Assembly: GCA_036502085.1 (NCBI GenBank) | Contig: DASXZD010000029.1 | Coordinates: 1 to 64,000 of the forward strand | Length of the DNA: 64,000 nucleotides | Direction of reading: 5' to 3' | Source: PALSA-505 sp036502085 | GTDB lineage: Bacteria; Actinomycetota; Actinomycetes; Streptosporangiales; Streptosporangiaceae | Shown: in pieces, positions 35,905 through 45,716 of the stretch | Numbering within the stretch: position 1 is the stretch's first letter | Layout: each line of letters begins with the position of its first letter | Position numbers and translations under genes: made by a program | The notes under the pieces: generated by a model | What the model saw: the letters and a program-made list of their open reading frames with translations, nothing else | Told to the model about the DNA's origin: nothing | The model's database searches: none

Positions 35905-36933
35905 GTGGCGGGCATGGCAGGTGTGCTGGCCGGCGGGTATCACGGGCCGCCCGTGCTCACGCTGGCGCGCGCGTTCAGCTCCTGGACGTTCGACCCGTGG
36001 GTGTGCGCGTTCGTGCTGCTGGCCGGCGGCTGCTACCTGGCCGCGGTCCGGCGGGCCCGCCGGACCGGCGCGCCGTGGCCGCTCGCGCGCGCCGTGAGCT
36101 TCGTCGGCGCGGGCCTGGGCATGCTGGTCATCGCGACGATGTCGTGGACCGGCGCGTACGCCCCGGTGCTGTTTTACGCCCGGGCCGCGCAGACCATCGT
36201 GCTGCTGCTGGTCGTGCCGCTGTTCCTGGCGCTGGGGCGGCCGATCACGCTGGCCGTCACGGTCCTCCCCGTACCGTTCGGAAAACTAATTAATGCCACG
36301 ATCCGCAGTCGTGCAGCCAAGGTCCTCACCTTCCCCGCGCTGGTCACTCCCGTGCTCGTGGTCGTGCCGTTTCTGGTGTACTTCACGTCCTGGTACTCGG
36401 CGTACTTCCACAGCAGCGTGGTGCGCGAGCTCACTTACCTGGCGCTGATGGCCCCCGGGTTCGCGTTCTTCTGGACGTTGCTGCGGGTGGACCCGGTGCC
36501 CAAGGAGTACCCGTACCTGGTGTCGCTGTGGATCACGGGCGTCGAGGTGATCGGGGACGCCATCCTCGGCGTCGCGGTGATCGGCGACGCGCACCTGATC
36601 GGCGGCGCTTACTACCAGGCGCTGGCCCGGCCGTGGGGTCCCAGCCTGCGGTTCGACCAGATGCTCGGCGGCGGGACGCTGTGGGTGCTCGGCGACATCG
36701 TGGGGCTGCCGTTCCTGGCGGCTCAGCTCATCCACATGATCAGGGAAGACGAGGCGGACGCGGCGGTGATCGACGCCGAGCTCGATGCCAGCGATGCCAG
36801 CGATGCCAGCCAAGCCAGCGCCGGAGCCGCAGTCGTCGGGCCGGCCAGCCCGCCGGCCGCCCAGCCGTGGTGGGAATCCGACCCGCGGTTCACCAGCCGG
36901 TTCAAGCCGGCCGACGATCAGGCAGGGGACTAA
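35905..36933 (+). CDS. Cytochrome c oxidase assembly protein (CtaG/caa3 type)
   Basis: This 342-aa integral membrane protein has about seven helices. Conserved points are MSWTGAYAPVLFYARAAQTIVL, the TSWYSAYFHSSVVRELTYL loop and the LWILGD-like LWVLGDIVGLPFLAAQL segment, typical of actinobacterial CtaG-like proteins thought to help place copper in the oxidase. The C-terminus is an Asp/Ala/Ser tail containing DASDASDASQAS repeats. GTG at 35905 is 10 nt after GGGGAGGGGG; ATG at 35914 is the alternative. Location near ctaCDF supports the role. Confidence 0.85.
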   Translation: MAGMAGVLAGGYHGPPVLTLARAFSSWTFDPWVCAFVLLAGGCYLAAVRRARRTGAPWPLARAVSFVGAGLGMLVIATMSWTGAYAPVLFYARAAQTIVLLLVVPLFLALGRPITLAVTVLPVPFGKLINATIRSRAAKVLTFPALVTPVLVVVPFLVYFTSWYSAYFHSSVVRELTYLALMAPGFAFFWTLLRVDPVPKEYPYLVSLWITGVEVIGDAILGVAVIGDAHLIGGAYYQALARPWGPSLRFDQMLGGGTLWVLGDIVGLPFLAAQLIHMIREDEADAAVIDAELDASDASDASQASAGAAVVGPASPPAAQPWWESDPRFTSRFKPADDQAGD

Positions 36934-36947
36934 AGGGACTAAAGGGA

Positions 36948-37196
36948 CTAGTAGCAGCGGCGGACCAGGAACGACCAGCCGCGCGGCAGCACCGTCTCCA
37001 CCACGAACTCCTGGGACTTCATCCCGCACCAGGCCGGCACGTCGGTCCTGGCGGCCGGGTCGTCGGCGAGCACGGAGACGGTCGAGCCGATCGGCACCTC
37101 CCTGATCCGCTCGGCGAGCATGATGATGGGAATGGGGCACTTGCGGCCCAGGGCGTCGATCGTGAGCGCCGGAAAGGGCGGTGTGGCGGCGGTCAT
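36948..37196 (-). CDS. TusA/SirA family sulfur-transfer protein
   Basis: This 82-aa protein has the family signature GRKCPIPIIMLAERI with the sulfur-carrying Cys in CPxP, and the GSTVSVLADDPAARTDVPAWC segment. It is a small cytosolic sulfur carrier. It lies between the CtaG-like gene (convergent) and ctaC (divergent). The C-terminus has an extra Cys (VRRCY). Confidence 0.92.
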   Translation of the reverse strand: MTAATPPFPALTIDALGRKCPIPIIMLAERIREVPIGSTVSVLADDPAARTDVPAWCGMKSQEFVVETVLPRGWSFLVRRCY

Positions 37197-37421
37197 GTGG
37201 TCACCTCAGTCCCATCCTGTACCGAAGCATGCACGCTGCGTGCGGAGAAACTGTAACCCGCTGCCGGATCTTGCTCCGCCCGCCCCGGTGATAGCGATAC
37301 CCGCACCAGACGCCGGATAAGCGCGGGCGCCGGGTAAGCACGCTAAAGCGCGGGGGTCGGCTCATGAACCGGTCGCGGTTCGCGGTACTGTTTCCACGAC
37401 ACGCTGTAGGAGGAGTCACCG

Positions 37422-38201
37422 ATGCGTCGCAAGGCACTGTACGGCGCGGCGCTGTGCGCGCTGATGGTTGCCGTGTCCGGCTGCACGAACAATCAGTTCA
37501 CCAGGCTGGGCTGGCCCAATCCCATCACCAAGCAGGGCAAGGTCATGCTCACGCTCTGGCAGGGCTCCTGGATCGCGGCGCTCGCCGTGGGCGCGCTGGT
37601 CTGGGGGATCATCCTGTGGGCGTGCATCTTCCACCGGAAGAAGAATGACGATCTGCCGGCCCAGGTGCGCTACAACCTGCCGATCGAGATGCTCTACACG
37701 ATCGTGCCGTTCATCCTCATCGCGGTGCTGTTCTACTTCACCGCGAAGGACGAGAACTACGTCGATAAGGTCGCGGCGCACCCCGATGTGACCATCGACG
37801 TGACCGGGTTCCAGTGGAGCTGGCAGTTCAGCTACCCGCAGTACAAGGTGCCCGGCTCGAAGGCCGGCGAGGTGACGCTGATCGGCCAGCCGTACCCGGG
37901 CCCGCTGCCGGTGCTGGAGATGCCGGCGAACCGCTCCGTCGAGTTCCGGCTGAACTCGCTCGACGTGGTGCACTCCTTCTGGGTGCCCGCGTTCCTGTTC
38001 AAGCGGGACGTCATCCCGGATCACACCAACTTCTTCCAGGTCACCGCGACCAAGACCGGCTGGTACATCGGCCACTGCACCGAGCTATGCGGCGTTTACC
38101 ACAGCCTGATGCTGTTCAAGGTGCACATCGTGACCCCCCAGCAGTTCCAGCAGGACATGAAAGCCAAGCAGATACAGCAGCAGGCCGGAGGTGTGCAATG
38201 A
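37422..38201 (+). CDS. ctaC: Cytochrome c oxidase subunit II
   Basis: This 259-aa aa3-type oxidase subunit has a lipoprotein signal (lipobox VSGC), two membrane helices, and the CuA domain with HCTELCGVYHSLM. It takes electrons from the cytochrome bcc complex. AGGAGG lies just upstream of ATG 37422, and its stop overlaps ctaD by ATGA. A TACTGT at 37386-37391 is a possible -10 element. Confidence 0.96.
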   Translation: MRRKALYGAALCALMVAVSGCTNNQFTRLGWPNPITKQGKVMLTLWQGSWIAALAVGALVWGIILWACIFHRKKNDDLPAQVRYNLPIEMLYTIVPFILIAVLFYFTAKDENYVDKVAAHPDVTIDVTGFQWSWQFSYPQYKVPGSKAGEVTLIGQPYPGPLPVLEMPANRSVEFRLNSLDVVHSFWVPAFLFKRDVIPDHTNFFQVTATKTGWYIGHCTELCGVYHSLMLFKVHIVTPQQFQQDMKAKQIQQQAGGVQ

Positions 38202-39922
38202 CCGCGGCTGACCCGACCGCCGGCGGACAGTACGCTCAGTACGCCACGCTAAGCAGGCCCAGCAAAGGCTCCACGCTCGCGTCCTGGCTGTCTTCTACTG
38301 ACCATAAGGTCATTGGCTACCTGTACCTGATCACGTCGTTCTGCTTCTTCCTGTTCGCCGGCATCCTGGCGATGATCATGCGGGCCCAGCTGATGGGACC
38401 GAACAATCACCTGGTGTCCGAGCAGCAGTACAACGAGCTGTTCACCATGCACGGCACGATCATGCTGCTGCTGTTCGCCACGCCGCTGTTCGTCGGGTTC
38501 ACCAACGTGGTCATGCCGCTGCAGATCGGCGCGCCCGATGTGGCCTTTCCCCGGCTGAACCTGCTCAGCTACTACATGTTCACCTTCGGCGGATTGATCC
38601 TGGTTTTTAGCTTCCTTACGCCGGGTGGCTCAGCTTCGTTCGGATGGTACGCATATGCCCCGCTGACCAGCTCGGTGTACTCGCCGGGTATTGGCGCGGA
38701 CATGTGGATCATGGGTCTGGTGCTGTCCGGCTTCAGCACGATCCTGGGCGGCGTCAACTTCGTCACCACGATCTTCTGCATGCGGGCGCCGGGCATGACG
38801 ATGTTCCGGATGCCGATCTTCACCTGGAACGCGCTGCTCACCAGCGTGCTGGTCTTGCTGGCCTTCCCCGTGCTCGCCGCGGCGCTGCTGGTGCTGGAGA
38901 TCGACCGCAAGCTCGGCGCGCACGTGTTCGACGCCTCCAGCGGCGGCGCGCTGCTCTGGCAGAACCTGTTCTGGTTCTTCGGCCATCCCGAGGTGTATAT
39001 CGTCGCCTTGCCTTTCTTCGGGATAATCACAGAAGTGCTACCGGTGTTCAGCCGCAAGCCGCTCTTCGGCTATAAGGGCCTGGTCGCCGCGACGATCTCG
39101 ATCGCCGGCCTGTCGATGACCGTGTGGGCGCACCACATGTTCACCACCGGCGCGGTGCTGCTGCCGTTCTTCTCGTTCATGACGTTCCTGATCGCGATCC
39201 CGACCGGGGTGAAGTTCTTCAACTGGGCCGGCACGATGTGGCGAGGCCAGCTGACATTCGAGCCAGCCATGCTGTTCTCCATCGGGTTCCTGGTCACATT
39301 CCTGTTCGGCGGCCTGACCGGCATCATCCTCGCGTCACCGCCGCTGGACTTCCACGTCAGCGACACCTACTTTGTCGTGGCGCACTTCCACTATGTCCTG
39401 TTCGGCACCGTGGTGTTCGCGATGTTCTCCGGCTTCTATTTCTGGTGGCCGAAGATGACCGGCAAGATGCTCAACAACAGGCTGGGCAAGCTGCACTTCT
39501 GGACCCTGTTCTTCGGTTTCCACGGGACGTTCCTGGTGCAGCACTGGCTGGGCGTCATCGGCATGCCGCGGCGCATCGCGCACTACCCCGACCTGGCGGC
39601 CGTCGCGACCACGCTGAACGACGTCTCCAGCATCAGCTCGTTCGTCCTTGGCGCGTCCACGTTCTTCTTCCTGTACAACGTGTACCGGACCGCGCGGTTC
39701 GGCGAGAGGGTCACCGCCGACGACCCGTGGGGCCACTCCAACTCGCTGGAGTGGGCGACGTCCTGCCCGCCGCCGCGGCACAACTTCACCAAGATGCCGC
39801 GGATCAGGTCCGAGCGGCCGGCCTTCGACCTGCACTACCCGCACGTGAAGCAGGGGAGATCGTCCCTAGGGGTCAAACAGTCCCTCACCGTCGGCACCGG
39901 AGGGGTTTCTGATGAAGGTTGA
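38198..39922 (+). CDS. ctaD: Cytochrome c oxidase subunit I
   Basis: This 574-aa subunit holds haem a and the haem a3-CuB centre. Ligands are in FTMHGTIMLLLF, WFFGHPEVYIVALPFFG (His-Tyr pair), HHMFTTG and AHFHYVLFG. Twelve membrane helices fit the length. ATG at 38198 overlaps the ctaC stop as ATGA; the frame is open further upstream but that is a shadow of ctaC. The last codons overlap ctaF by 11 nt. Confidence 0.97.
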   Translation: MTAADPTAGGQYAQYATLSRPSKGSTLASWLSSTDHKVIGYLYLITSFCFFLFAGILAMIMRAQLMGPNNHLVSEQQYNELFTMHGTIMLLLFATPLFVGFTNVVMPLQIGAPDVAFPRLNLLSYYMFTFGGLILVFSFLTPGGSASFGWYAYAPLTSSVYSPGIGADMWIMGLVLSGFSTILGGVNFVTTIFCMRAPGMTMFRMPIFTWNALLTSVLVLLAFPVLAAALLVLEIDRKLGAHVFDASSGGALLWQNLFWFFGHPEVYIVALPFFGIITEVLPVFSRKPLFGYKGLVAATISIAGLSMTVWAHHMFTTGAVLLPFFSFMTFLIAIPTGVKFFNWAGTMWRGQLTFEPAMLFSIGFLVTFLFGGLTGIILASPPLDFHVSDTYFVVAHFHYVLFGTVVFAMFSGFYFWWPKMTGKMLNNRLGKLHFWTLFFGFHGTFLVQHWLGVIGMPRRIAHYPDLAAVATTLNDVSSISSFVLGASTFFFLYNVYRTARFGERVTADDPWGHSNSLEWATSCPPPRHNFTKMPRIRSERPAFDLHYPHVKQGRSSLGVKQSLTVGTGGVSDEG

Positions 39923-40307
39923 GGGCGGGCTTTTCATCGGCTGCGCGGTGTTCTTCGGCGCGATGGACATCGTGTACTGGTACTTCTCGCACGATCCGAC
40001 CGGTACTACCGCGCTCGCGCTGGCCGTCGGGCTCGCGTTCCTGACCGGGTTCTACGTCCTGTTCACCGGGCGGCGGCTGCCAAGGCGGCCGGAGGACGAC
40101 CAGCAGGGCGAGATCGAGCAGGGCACCGGCGAGATGGGCTTCTTCAGCCCGCACAGCTGGTGGCCGCTGTTCCTCGGGCTCTCCTGCGGCCTGGCCGCCG
40201 TGGGCAGCGCGATCGGCTGGTGGCTGTTCCTGCTCGGCATGCTCTGCGTCATGTTCACGGCGATCGGCTTCGTGTTCGAGTACTACCGGGGCGAGTTCGC
40301 GCACTGA
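39912..40307 (+). CDS. ctaF: Cytochrome c oxidase subunit IV (actinobacterial CtaF)
   Basis: This 131-aa membrane protein starts MKVEGGLFIGCAVFF, with four hydrophobic helices and a hydrophilic middle (RRPEDDQQGEIEQ), and ends FEYYRGEFAH as in actinobacterial CtaF. It stabilises the aa3 oxidase. It overlaps the ctaD end by 11 nt and closes the ctaCDF operon. Confidence 0.95.
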   Translation: MKVEGGLFIGCAVFFGAMDIVYWYFSHDPTGTTALALAVGLAFLTGFYVLFTGRRLPRRPEDDQQGEIEQGTGEMGFFSPHSWWPLFLGLSCGLAAVGSAIGWWLFLLGMLCVMFTAIGFVFEYYRGEFAH

Positions 40308-40377
40308 TCCCGGCTTGGCGCCGGGGCGGAGGATGGCCGCTGCGCCTCGGCGGCTGCGTGGTGTCGGCGCGTCGCGG

Positions 40378-41049
40378 CTACGCCGTGACCAGGCCGGCCT
40401 GGTAGGCCATGATGACCAGCTGGATGCGATCGCGGCAGTTCAGCTTGGTCAGCAGGTGCCCGACGTGCGTCTTGGCCGTCGCCGGGCTGATGCACAGCTG
40501 GCCGGCGATCTCGCCGTTGGACAAGCCCCCGGCCACCAGCCGCAGCACCTCGCGCTCCCGGTCGGTCAGGCTGCCCAGCCCCGCCGGCGGCGCGGCGGCC
40601 TGCGGCCGCTCCGGGGCGGGCCGCTGGGTGAACTCGCCCAGCAGGCGGCGGGTGACGCTGGGCGCCAGCAGCGCGTCGCCGGCCGAGATCACCCGGATCG
40701 CGCTGAGCAGGTCGGTCGGCATCGTGTCCTTGAGCAGGAAGCCGCTGGCTCCCGCCCGCAGCGCGGCGTAGACGTACTCGTCCAGGTCGAACGTGGTCAG
40801 GATGAGCACGTGCACGCCGCTCGTCTGCGCCCCGCTGGTGATCTGCCGGGTGGCCTCGATGCCGTCCATGACCGGCATCCGGACGTCCATCAGCACCACG
40901 TCGGGCTGGGCGCCGCGGGTCACCTGCACCGCTTCGGCGCCGTTGGCGGCCTCTCCGACGACGGTGAAGCCCGGTGTGGCGGCGATGATGCCGCAGAACC
41001 CCACCCGGACCAGGGCCTGGTCGTCGGCGACGACCACCCGGATCGTCAC
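40378..41049 (-). CDS. NarL/FixJ (LuxR-HTH) response regulator
   Basis: This 223-aa regulator has a receiver domain with phospho-acceptor Asp55 in LMDVRMP, acidic pair ADD near the start, and Lys in FLLKD. A LuxR-type HTH (LTDREREVLRLVAGGLSNGEIA) ends the protein. Its GTG start overlaps the stop of the sensor kinase (GTGA), so both are one operon. The divergent ABC operon (42851-46514) is the likely target, by position. Confidence 0.94.
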   Translation of the reverse strand: MTIRVVVADDQALVRVGFCGIIAATPGFTVVGEAANGAEAVQVTRGAQPDVVLMDVRMPVMDGIEATRQITSGAQTSGVHVLILTTFDLDEYVYAALRAGASGFLLKDTMPTDLLSAIRVISAGDALLAPSVTRRLLGEFTQRPAPERPQAAAPPAGLGSLTDREREVLRLVAGGLSNGEIAGQLCISPATAKTHVGHLLTKLNCRDRIQLVIMAYQAGLVTA

Positions 41050-42608
41050 GGCGCGTCAGCCCCCCGCGGCAACTGCGGCAGCCTCGCATCATCGCCGAGC
41101 GGCAGCCGCGCGGTCACCCGGAAGCCCAGGCCGGGCACCGGTCCCGCGCTGAGCTCGCCGCCGTACAGGCCGACCCGCTCGCGCATTCCGATCAGGCCGT
41201 GACCTCCCGAAGCCTCGGCGAACCCGGCCGGGTCGGGCTCGCGGACCCCGGCCGGGACCAGGCAGCCCTGCCCGTCGTCGGTGACCTCGACGGTCACGTC
41301 GTCGCCGGTGTAGCTGATGACGACCCGGCAGCAGGAGGCGGCCGCGTGCTTGACCACGTTGGTCAGCGCCTCCTGCACGATGCGGAACGCCGACAGGTCG
41401 ATCCCGGGGGGCAGCTCCCGGTGGCGGCCGAGCATCTCGACCTCGACCCGCACCCCGGTGTTGCTGATCCGCGTCACCAGCCGGTCCAGGTCGGCGAGCC
41501 CGGGGGCCGGCATGAGCGGCGCCGGCTCTACTGACCTGGGCTCGACTGACCTGCCGCGCTCGCGTCCCGTCCGGCCGCCGTCTGCGGCACGGTCACCGGC
41601 ACGGTCGCCGCCCCCGGGGCCATTCGGCCTGCCCGGGCTGCCGAGCCCGCGCAGGCCGCCGAGCCCGCCTGTCCGGTCCTGTCCGTCCGTCCGGCTCTGC
41701 CCGCTCGTCCGGTCCTGTCCGTCCGCGAGCGCGCCATCCTGGCCTGGCCCGCGGTCTGCCTCGCTGTCCGCCGCGGGGGCTGCCCCGCTGCCTGCCGTGG
41801 CCGAGGTGAGTTCCGGCTGGCGCAGCACGCCGAGCATCCGGCGCATCTCCGCGAGCGCCTCGCGGCTCGTGCTCTGGATGGCCCCGAGCGCCTCGCGGGC
41901 CTGCGCGGGCTGCGCGTCGATCACGTGCCGGCCGTAGCCCGCCTGCACCGCGATCACGGTCATGCTGTGCGCGACCACGTCGTGCAGCTCGCGGGCGATC
42001 CGCAGCCGCTCCTCGGTGACCGCGCTACTCGTCGCCTGCTCGCGCAGCTGCACGGCGTAGGCGCGCCGCTGCCCCACTGTGTAGCCGAACGTCCAGGTAA
42101 TGATCACGATGAACGCGGGCGGGATGACGTAGCTGGCCGGCCCCCCGGGGCCCCTGTCGTACGCGGCCTCGATCACGAGCAGGGCCAGCAGCGTCAGGAG
42201 CGCGAGGAGCGCTACCTTCCGCCGGGAAACGGCGGCCACCAGGTAGAGCAGGTAGGCGGACGGCAGGTAGTAGTACGGGGCGTTCACGGTCGGGACCAGG
42301 ATTGTCGCGAGCGTGGCCGCCGCCACAGCCAAGCCGAAGGCGATCAGCGGCTTGCGGCGGCGCAGCGCCACGGGCAGGGACATGGACACGGCCAGCACGA
42401 AGGCGGGCAGCGGAGTGGCCGACATCAGCCGCGGCGCCCCGTTGGAGGCCAGCAACCCGTGCCGGATGCTGACGACCAGCCCCAGGGTGAACAGCCCGGC
42501 GGCGAGCGCGTCGAGCCCCACCCAGTGGGCCGGGCGCAGGCGCTTGGTCAGCGGCGGCCGGGGGAGGCGCGGCGGCCGGGCCGCGGCCGGCGGCCATTGA
42601 GAGTCCAC
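41046..42608 (-). CDS. Sensor histidine kinase (HisKA_3, NarX/DesK type)
   Basis: This 520-aa kinase has four or five membrane helices in residues 25-190 and the dimerisation helix with phospho-His in RIARELHDVVAHSM. An HATPase domain contains NVVKHAAASC, DDGQG and GLIGMRERVGLYGG. Between these lies an unusual low-complexity linker of about 100 residues, with GQDRTSGQSRTDGQDRTGG-like repeats. The start is set at GTG 42606-42608 (VDSQWPP); the longer frame upstream overlaps the divergent ABC gene. Confidence 0.9.
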   Translation of the reverse strand: MDSQWPPAAARPPRLPRPPLTKRLRPAHWVGLDALAAGLFTLGLVVSIRHGLLASNGAPRLMSATPLPAFVLAVSMSLPVALRRRKPLIAFGLAVAAATLATILVPTVNAPYYYLPSAYLLYLVAAVSRRKVALLALLTLLALLVIEAAYDRGPGGPASYVIPPAFIVIITWTFGYTVGQRRAYAVQLREQATSSAVTEERLRIARELHDVVAHSMTVIAVQAGYGRHVIDAQPAQAREALGAIQSTSREALAEMRRMLGVLRQPELTSATAGSGAAPAADSEADRGPGQDGALADGQDRTSGQSRTDGQDRTGGLGGLRGLGSPGRPNGPGGGDRAGDRAADGGRTGRERGRSVEPRSVEPAPLMPAPGLADLDRLVTRISNTGVRVEVEMLGRHRELPPGIDLSAFRIVQEALTNVVKHAAASCCRVVISYTGDDVTVEVTDDGQGCLVPAGVREPDPAGFAEASGGHGLIGMRERVGLYGGELSAGPVPGLGFRVTARLPLGDDARLPQLPRGADAP

Positions 42609-42850
42609 GCACCTACCGTAACCGCAGCTGGCCGCCCTGACGTCAGCCTGCAGGCGTAGGCTGCCAGGCTCATCGGCGCCGGGACAGTCCAGCGGGCGTA
42701 CGCGAAAGATCATCCTGCGGGGCGACGACGGCGAAGGCCAGGCACGGCACGCTAGGTACGCCGCAACGGGGGCGTCGGCCGGCCGGCCGGACCGGTCCCG
42801 GCCGGCCAACAGCGGCCAGCGGGCGAGGAAAACGAAAGCGAGGACAGGCC

Positions 42851-43819
42851 ATGACCACAAGCGCCGAGGGCGCGGTCATCGAGACGGAGATGCTGACCAA
42901 GCGGTACCCGGGCGACATCACCGCGCTGGACGGGCTCACCGTCAGCGTCGCGCCCGGCATTACCGGGCTGGTCGGCGCGAACGGTGCAGGCAAGTCGACG
43001 CTGATCAAGATCCTGCTCGGCCTGCTGACCCCGACGAAGGGCCGGGCCAAGGTCTTCGGTCACGACGCCGAGCTGCACGGCGAGCGGATCAGGACCCTGA
43101 TCGGTTACATGCCCGAGCACGACTGCCTGCCGCCGGACGTCAGCGCCACCGAGTTTGTCACGCATCTTGGCCGGATGTCCGGCCTGCCCGCCACGGCAGC
43201 CAAAGAGCGGGCGGCGGAATCGCTGCGCCACGTCGGGCTGCACGAAGAGCGGTACCGCCAGATCGGTACCTACTCGACCGGCATGAAGCAGCGGGTGAAG
43301 CTGGCCCAGGCGCTGGTCGGGGACCCGCGGCTGCTACTGCTGGACGAGCCGACCAACGGGCTCGACCCGGCCGGGCGGGGGGAGATGCTCGAGCTCATCT
43401 CCCGGATCGGCACCGAGTTCGGCATCTCCATCATGGTGGCCTCGCACCTGCTCGGCGAGATCGAGCAGATCTGCGATCACCTGGTGGCCATCGAGGCCGG
43501 GCGGCTGCTGCGCGCAGACTCGATCACCAGCTTCACCGAGACGAGCCGGGTGCTGATCGTCGAGGTCGAAGAGGGCGCACAGCGGCTGGCCGACGAGCTG
43601 AGCCGGCGGGGTCTCGACCCGCGGGCCCAGCAGCAGCGAGTGCTGCTGCGCCTGGACGGCGACGTGACCTACGACGCGGTCCGTGACGCGGTCGCGGATC
43701 TCGGCCTGCCGCTCGGCCGGCTGCAGCAGCGGCGGCACAGCGTCGAGGAATTGTTCCGTGATGCGGGCGAGCCCGCCTACGCGACCACGGAGGCTACGGA
43801 GGTGTCCGATGCCGTCTGA
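42851..43819 (+). CDS. ABC transporter ATP-binding protein (first pair)
   Basis: This 322-aa ATPase has Walker A GANGAGKST, Q-loop region GYMPEHDCLPP, signature YSTGMKQR and Walker B LLLLDEPTNGLDP. A C-terminal about 90-residue domain is typical of DrrA-like exporters. It powers the permease encoded next, with which it overlaps by 11 nt. It is the first gene of the operon and diverges from the histidine kinase. Confidence 0.93.
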   Translation: MTTSAEGAVIETEMLTKRYPGDITALDGLTVSVAPGITGLVGANGAGKSTLIKILLGLLTPTKGRAKVFGHDAELHGERIRTLIGYMPEHDCLPPDVSATEFVTHLGRMSGLPATAAKERAAESLRHVGLHEERYRQIGTYSTGMKQRVKLAQALVGDPRLLLLDEPTNGLDPAGRGEMLELISRIGTEFGISIMVASHLLGEIEQICDHLVAIEAGRLLRADSITSFTETSRVLIVEVEEGAQRLADELSRRGLDPRAQQQRVLLRLDGDVTYDAVRDAVADLGLPLGRLQQRRHSVEELFRDAGEPAYATTEATEVSDAV

Positions 43820-44738
43820 TCAGGCGCAAGACCTGATGACGTCGCCCGCAGGGGGTGTCATCCACGATCGCGGCTACCGTCGCTACGAGGGCCCGCGGCT
43901 CGGCCGGGCGCAGATCGCCCGAGGCCTCTGCTGGCACAGCCTGCGTTCCGCGTTCGGCATCGGCCGCGGCCCGAAGGCCAAGATCCTGCCAGTGATCGTG
44001 GCCGTGACCATGTGCCTGCCCGCGGTCGTGAACTCGGTTGCGGTGGCACGCGGCGGCGCGCCGGTGGTCTTCTACGGCACGTACCTCTTCCCGTTGCGGA
44101 CCATCGCCATGATGGTCTTCGTGGCGGTCCAGGCGCCCGAGCTCGTCTCGCGTGACCTGCGCAGCCGCGTGCTGCCGCTGTACTTCTCCCGGCCGCTGCG
44201 CCGGGGTGACTACCCGGCCGCCAAGTACGTGGCGTTCGTCCTGGCCTGCCTGGCCATGATCGAGATCCCGCTGATCCTGCTCTACCTGGGGACGATCGTC
44301 TCCGCAAAGCAGGGGCACGGTATCTGGACCCAGACCGGGGAACTGGCCGGCGGCCTCGGCGTGGGCCTGCTGTGGGCGGTGCTCCTCGCGGCGATCGGGC
44401 TCGCCCTCGCCTCGCTGAGCGCGAAGCGCGCGTACGCTACCGGCTCGGTCGCGATCTTTTTCTTCCTGACCTGGACCCTCGCCGGGATCATCTACTCGGT
44501 GGCGGGACATGCCGCCGGGCCCGGGCCGGCCCTGGCCACGTCGGGCCAGCGGCTGGCCGGCCTGCTCAGCCCGTTCACCGTGCTCGACGGCATCAGGCAA
44601 TGGCTGGGCGGAAAGAGCCCGGGCCCGCTCGCCGCCCCGGGCGGTTACGGCGCCGCTTACGTTGTCATGTTCGTCGTACTACTCGCGGCGAGCGTGGGCA
44701 TACTCGCCGCCCGCTACCGGAAGGCGGCCGAGCAGTGA
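43809..44738 (+). CDS. ABC transporter permease (first pair)
   Basis: This 309-aa ABC-2-type permease has a cytoplasmic N-terminus of about 60 residues with IHDRGYRRYEGPRLGR and then six hydrophobic helices. FREQUENT motifs of the family such as SRDLRSRVLPLYFSRPLRR, linking the first helices, are present. ATG at 43809 lies 6 nt after GGAGG and overlaps the end of the ATPase gene; it overlaps the next ATPase by GTGA. Confidence 0.9.
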   Translation: MPSDQAQDLMTSPAGGVIHDRGYRRYEGPRLGRAQIARGLCWHSLRSAFGIGRGPKAKILPVIVAVTMCLPAVVNSVAVARGGAPVVFYGTYLFPLRTIAMMVFVAVQAPELVSRDLRSRVLPLYFSRPLRRGDYPAAKYVAFVLACLAMIEIPLILLYLGTIVSAKQGHGIWTQTGELAGGLGVGLLWAVLLAAIGLALASLSAKRAYATGSVAIFFFLTWTLAGIIYSVAGHAAGPGPALATSGQRLAGLLSPFTVLDGIRQWLGGKSPGPLAAPGGYGAAYVVMFVVLLAASVGILAARYRKAAEQ

Positions 44739-45646
44739 CCACCATCGAGCTCAAGGACGTGTCCCGCTGGTACGGCAACGTCGTCGCGGTCAACGACGTC
44801 ACGATGACGATCGGGCCCGGCGTGACCGGGCTGCTCGGGCCGAACGGCGCGGGCAAGTCCACCCTCATCCACATGATCAGCGGGTTTCTTGAGCCGTCCC
44901 GCGGCGAGCTGACCGTCGGCGGCGTGCCGAGCTGGCACAACCCGGACGTGTACCGCACGGTCGGTCTCGTCCCCGAGCGCGACTCGGTCTACGCCTTCCT
45001 CACCGGCGCGGACTTCGTCCGGGCCACGGCCCGGCTGCACCAGCTGGCTGAGGTGGACAGTGCCGCACAGCGCGTGATCGGCATGGTGGACATGGCCGAT
45101 GCGGCCGACCGGGCCATCTCCACCTACTCCAAGGGCATGCGGCAGCGGATCAAGGTGGCCGCCGCGCTGGTGCACGATCCCGAGGTGCTGCTGCTCGACG
45201 AGCCGTTCAACGGGATGGATCCGCGCCAGCGGCTGCACATGATGGACCTGCTGGACAAGCTCGGCGCCGAAGGCCGCACGATCCTGTTTAGCTCGCACAT
45301 CCTCGAAGAGGTCGAGCGGCTGTCCGGGACCATCCAGGTGGTCGTCGCCGGGCGGCTGGCGGCCTCGGGCGACTTCCGCGCGATCAGGCGGCTGATGACC
45401 AGCAGGCCGCACGTCTTCGGTGTCCGCTCGTCGGATGACCGGCGCCTGGGCTCGGCCCTGATCGGGCGTCCGGCCGTGACCAGCGTGGAGGTCACCGGCA
45501 AGGGGCTGCAGGTCAGGGCGTCCGACTACGGCGCGTTCTGCCGCGAGATCGCCGTACTGGCCCGAGAGAACGACATCCGGCTGCTGGAACTGCTGCCCTC
45601 CGACGAGTCGCTGGAAAGCGTCTTCGCCTACCTGATCGCGTCGTGA
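44735..45646 (+). CDS. ABC transporter ATP-binding protein (second pair)
   Basis: This 303-aa ATPase has Walker A GPNGAGKST, signature YSKGMRQR, Walker B LLLLDEPFNGMDP and a C-terminal extension. The GTG start overlaps the stop of the preceding permease by 4 nt, so the first and second pairs are translated together. It differs from the first ATPase (for example EPFNGMD for EPTNGLD), so it is not a recent duplicate. Confidence 0.93.
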   Translation: MTTIELKDVSRWYGNVVAVNDVTMTIGPGVTGLLGPNGAGKSTLIHMISGFLEPSRGELTVGGVPSWHNPDVYRTVGLVPERDSVYAFLTGADFVRATARLHQLAEVDSAAQRVIGMVDMADAADRAISTYSKGMRQRIKVAAALVHDPEVLLLDEPFNGMDPRQRLHMMDLLDKLGAEGRTILFSSHILEEVERLSGTIQVVVAGRLAASGDFRAIRRLMTSRPHVFGVRSSDDRRLGSALIGRPAVTSVEVTGKGLQVRASDYGAFCREIAVLARENDIRLLELLPSDESLESVFAYLIAS

Positions 45647-45716
45647 CGTCCGTGACTAGGCCATGGCCTGCGATTCCCGCATCCGACCAGACTCGACCAA
45701 GAGGGCAGTGATTTCC

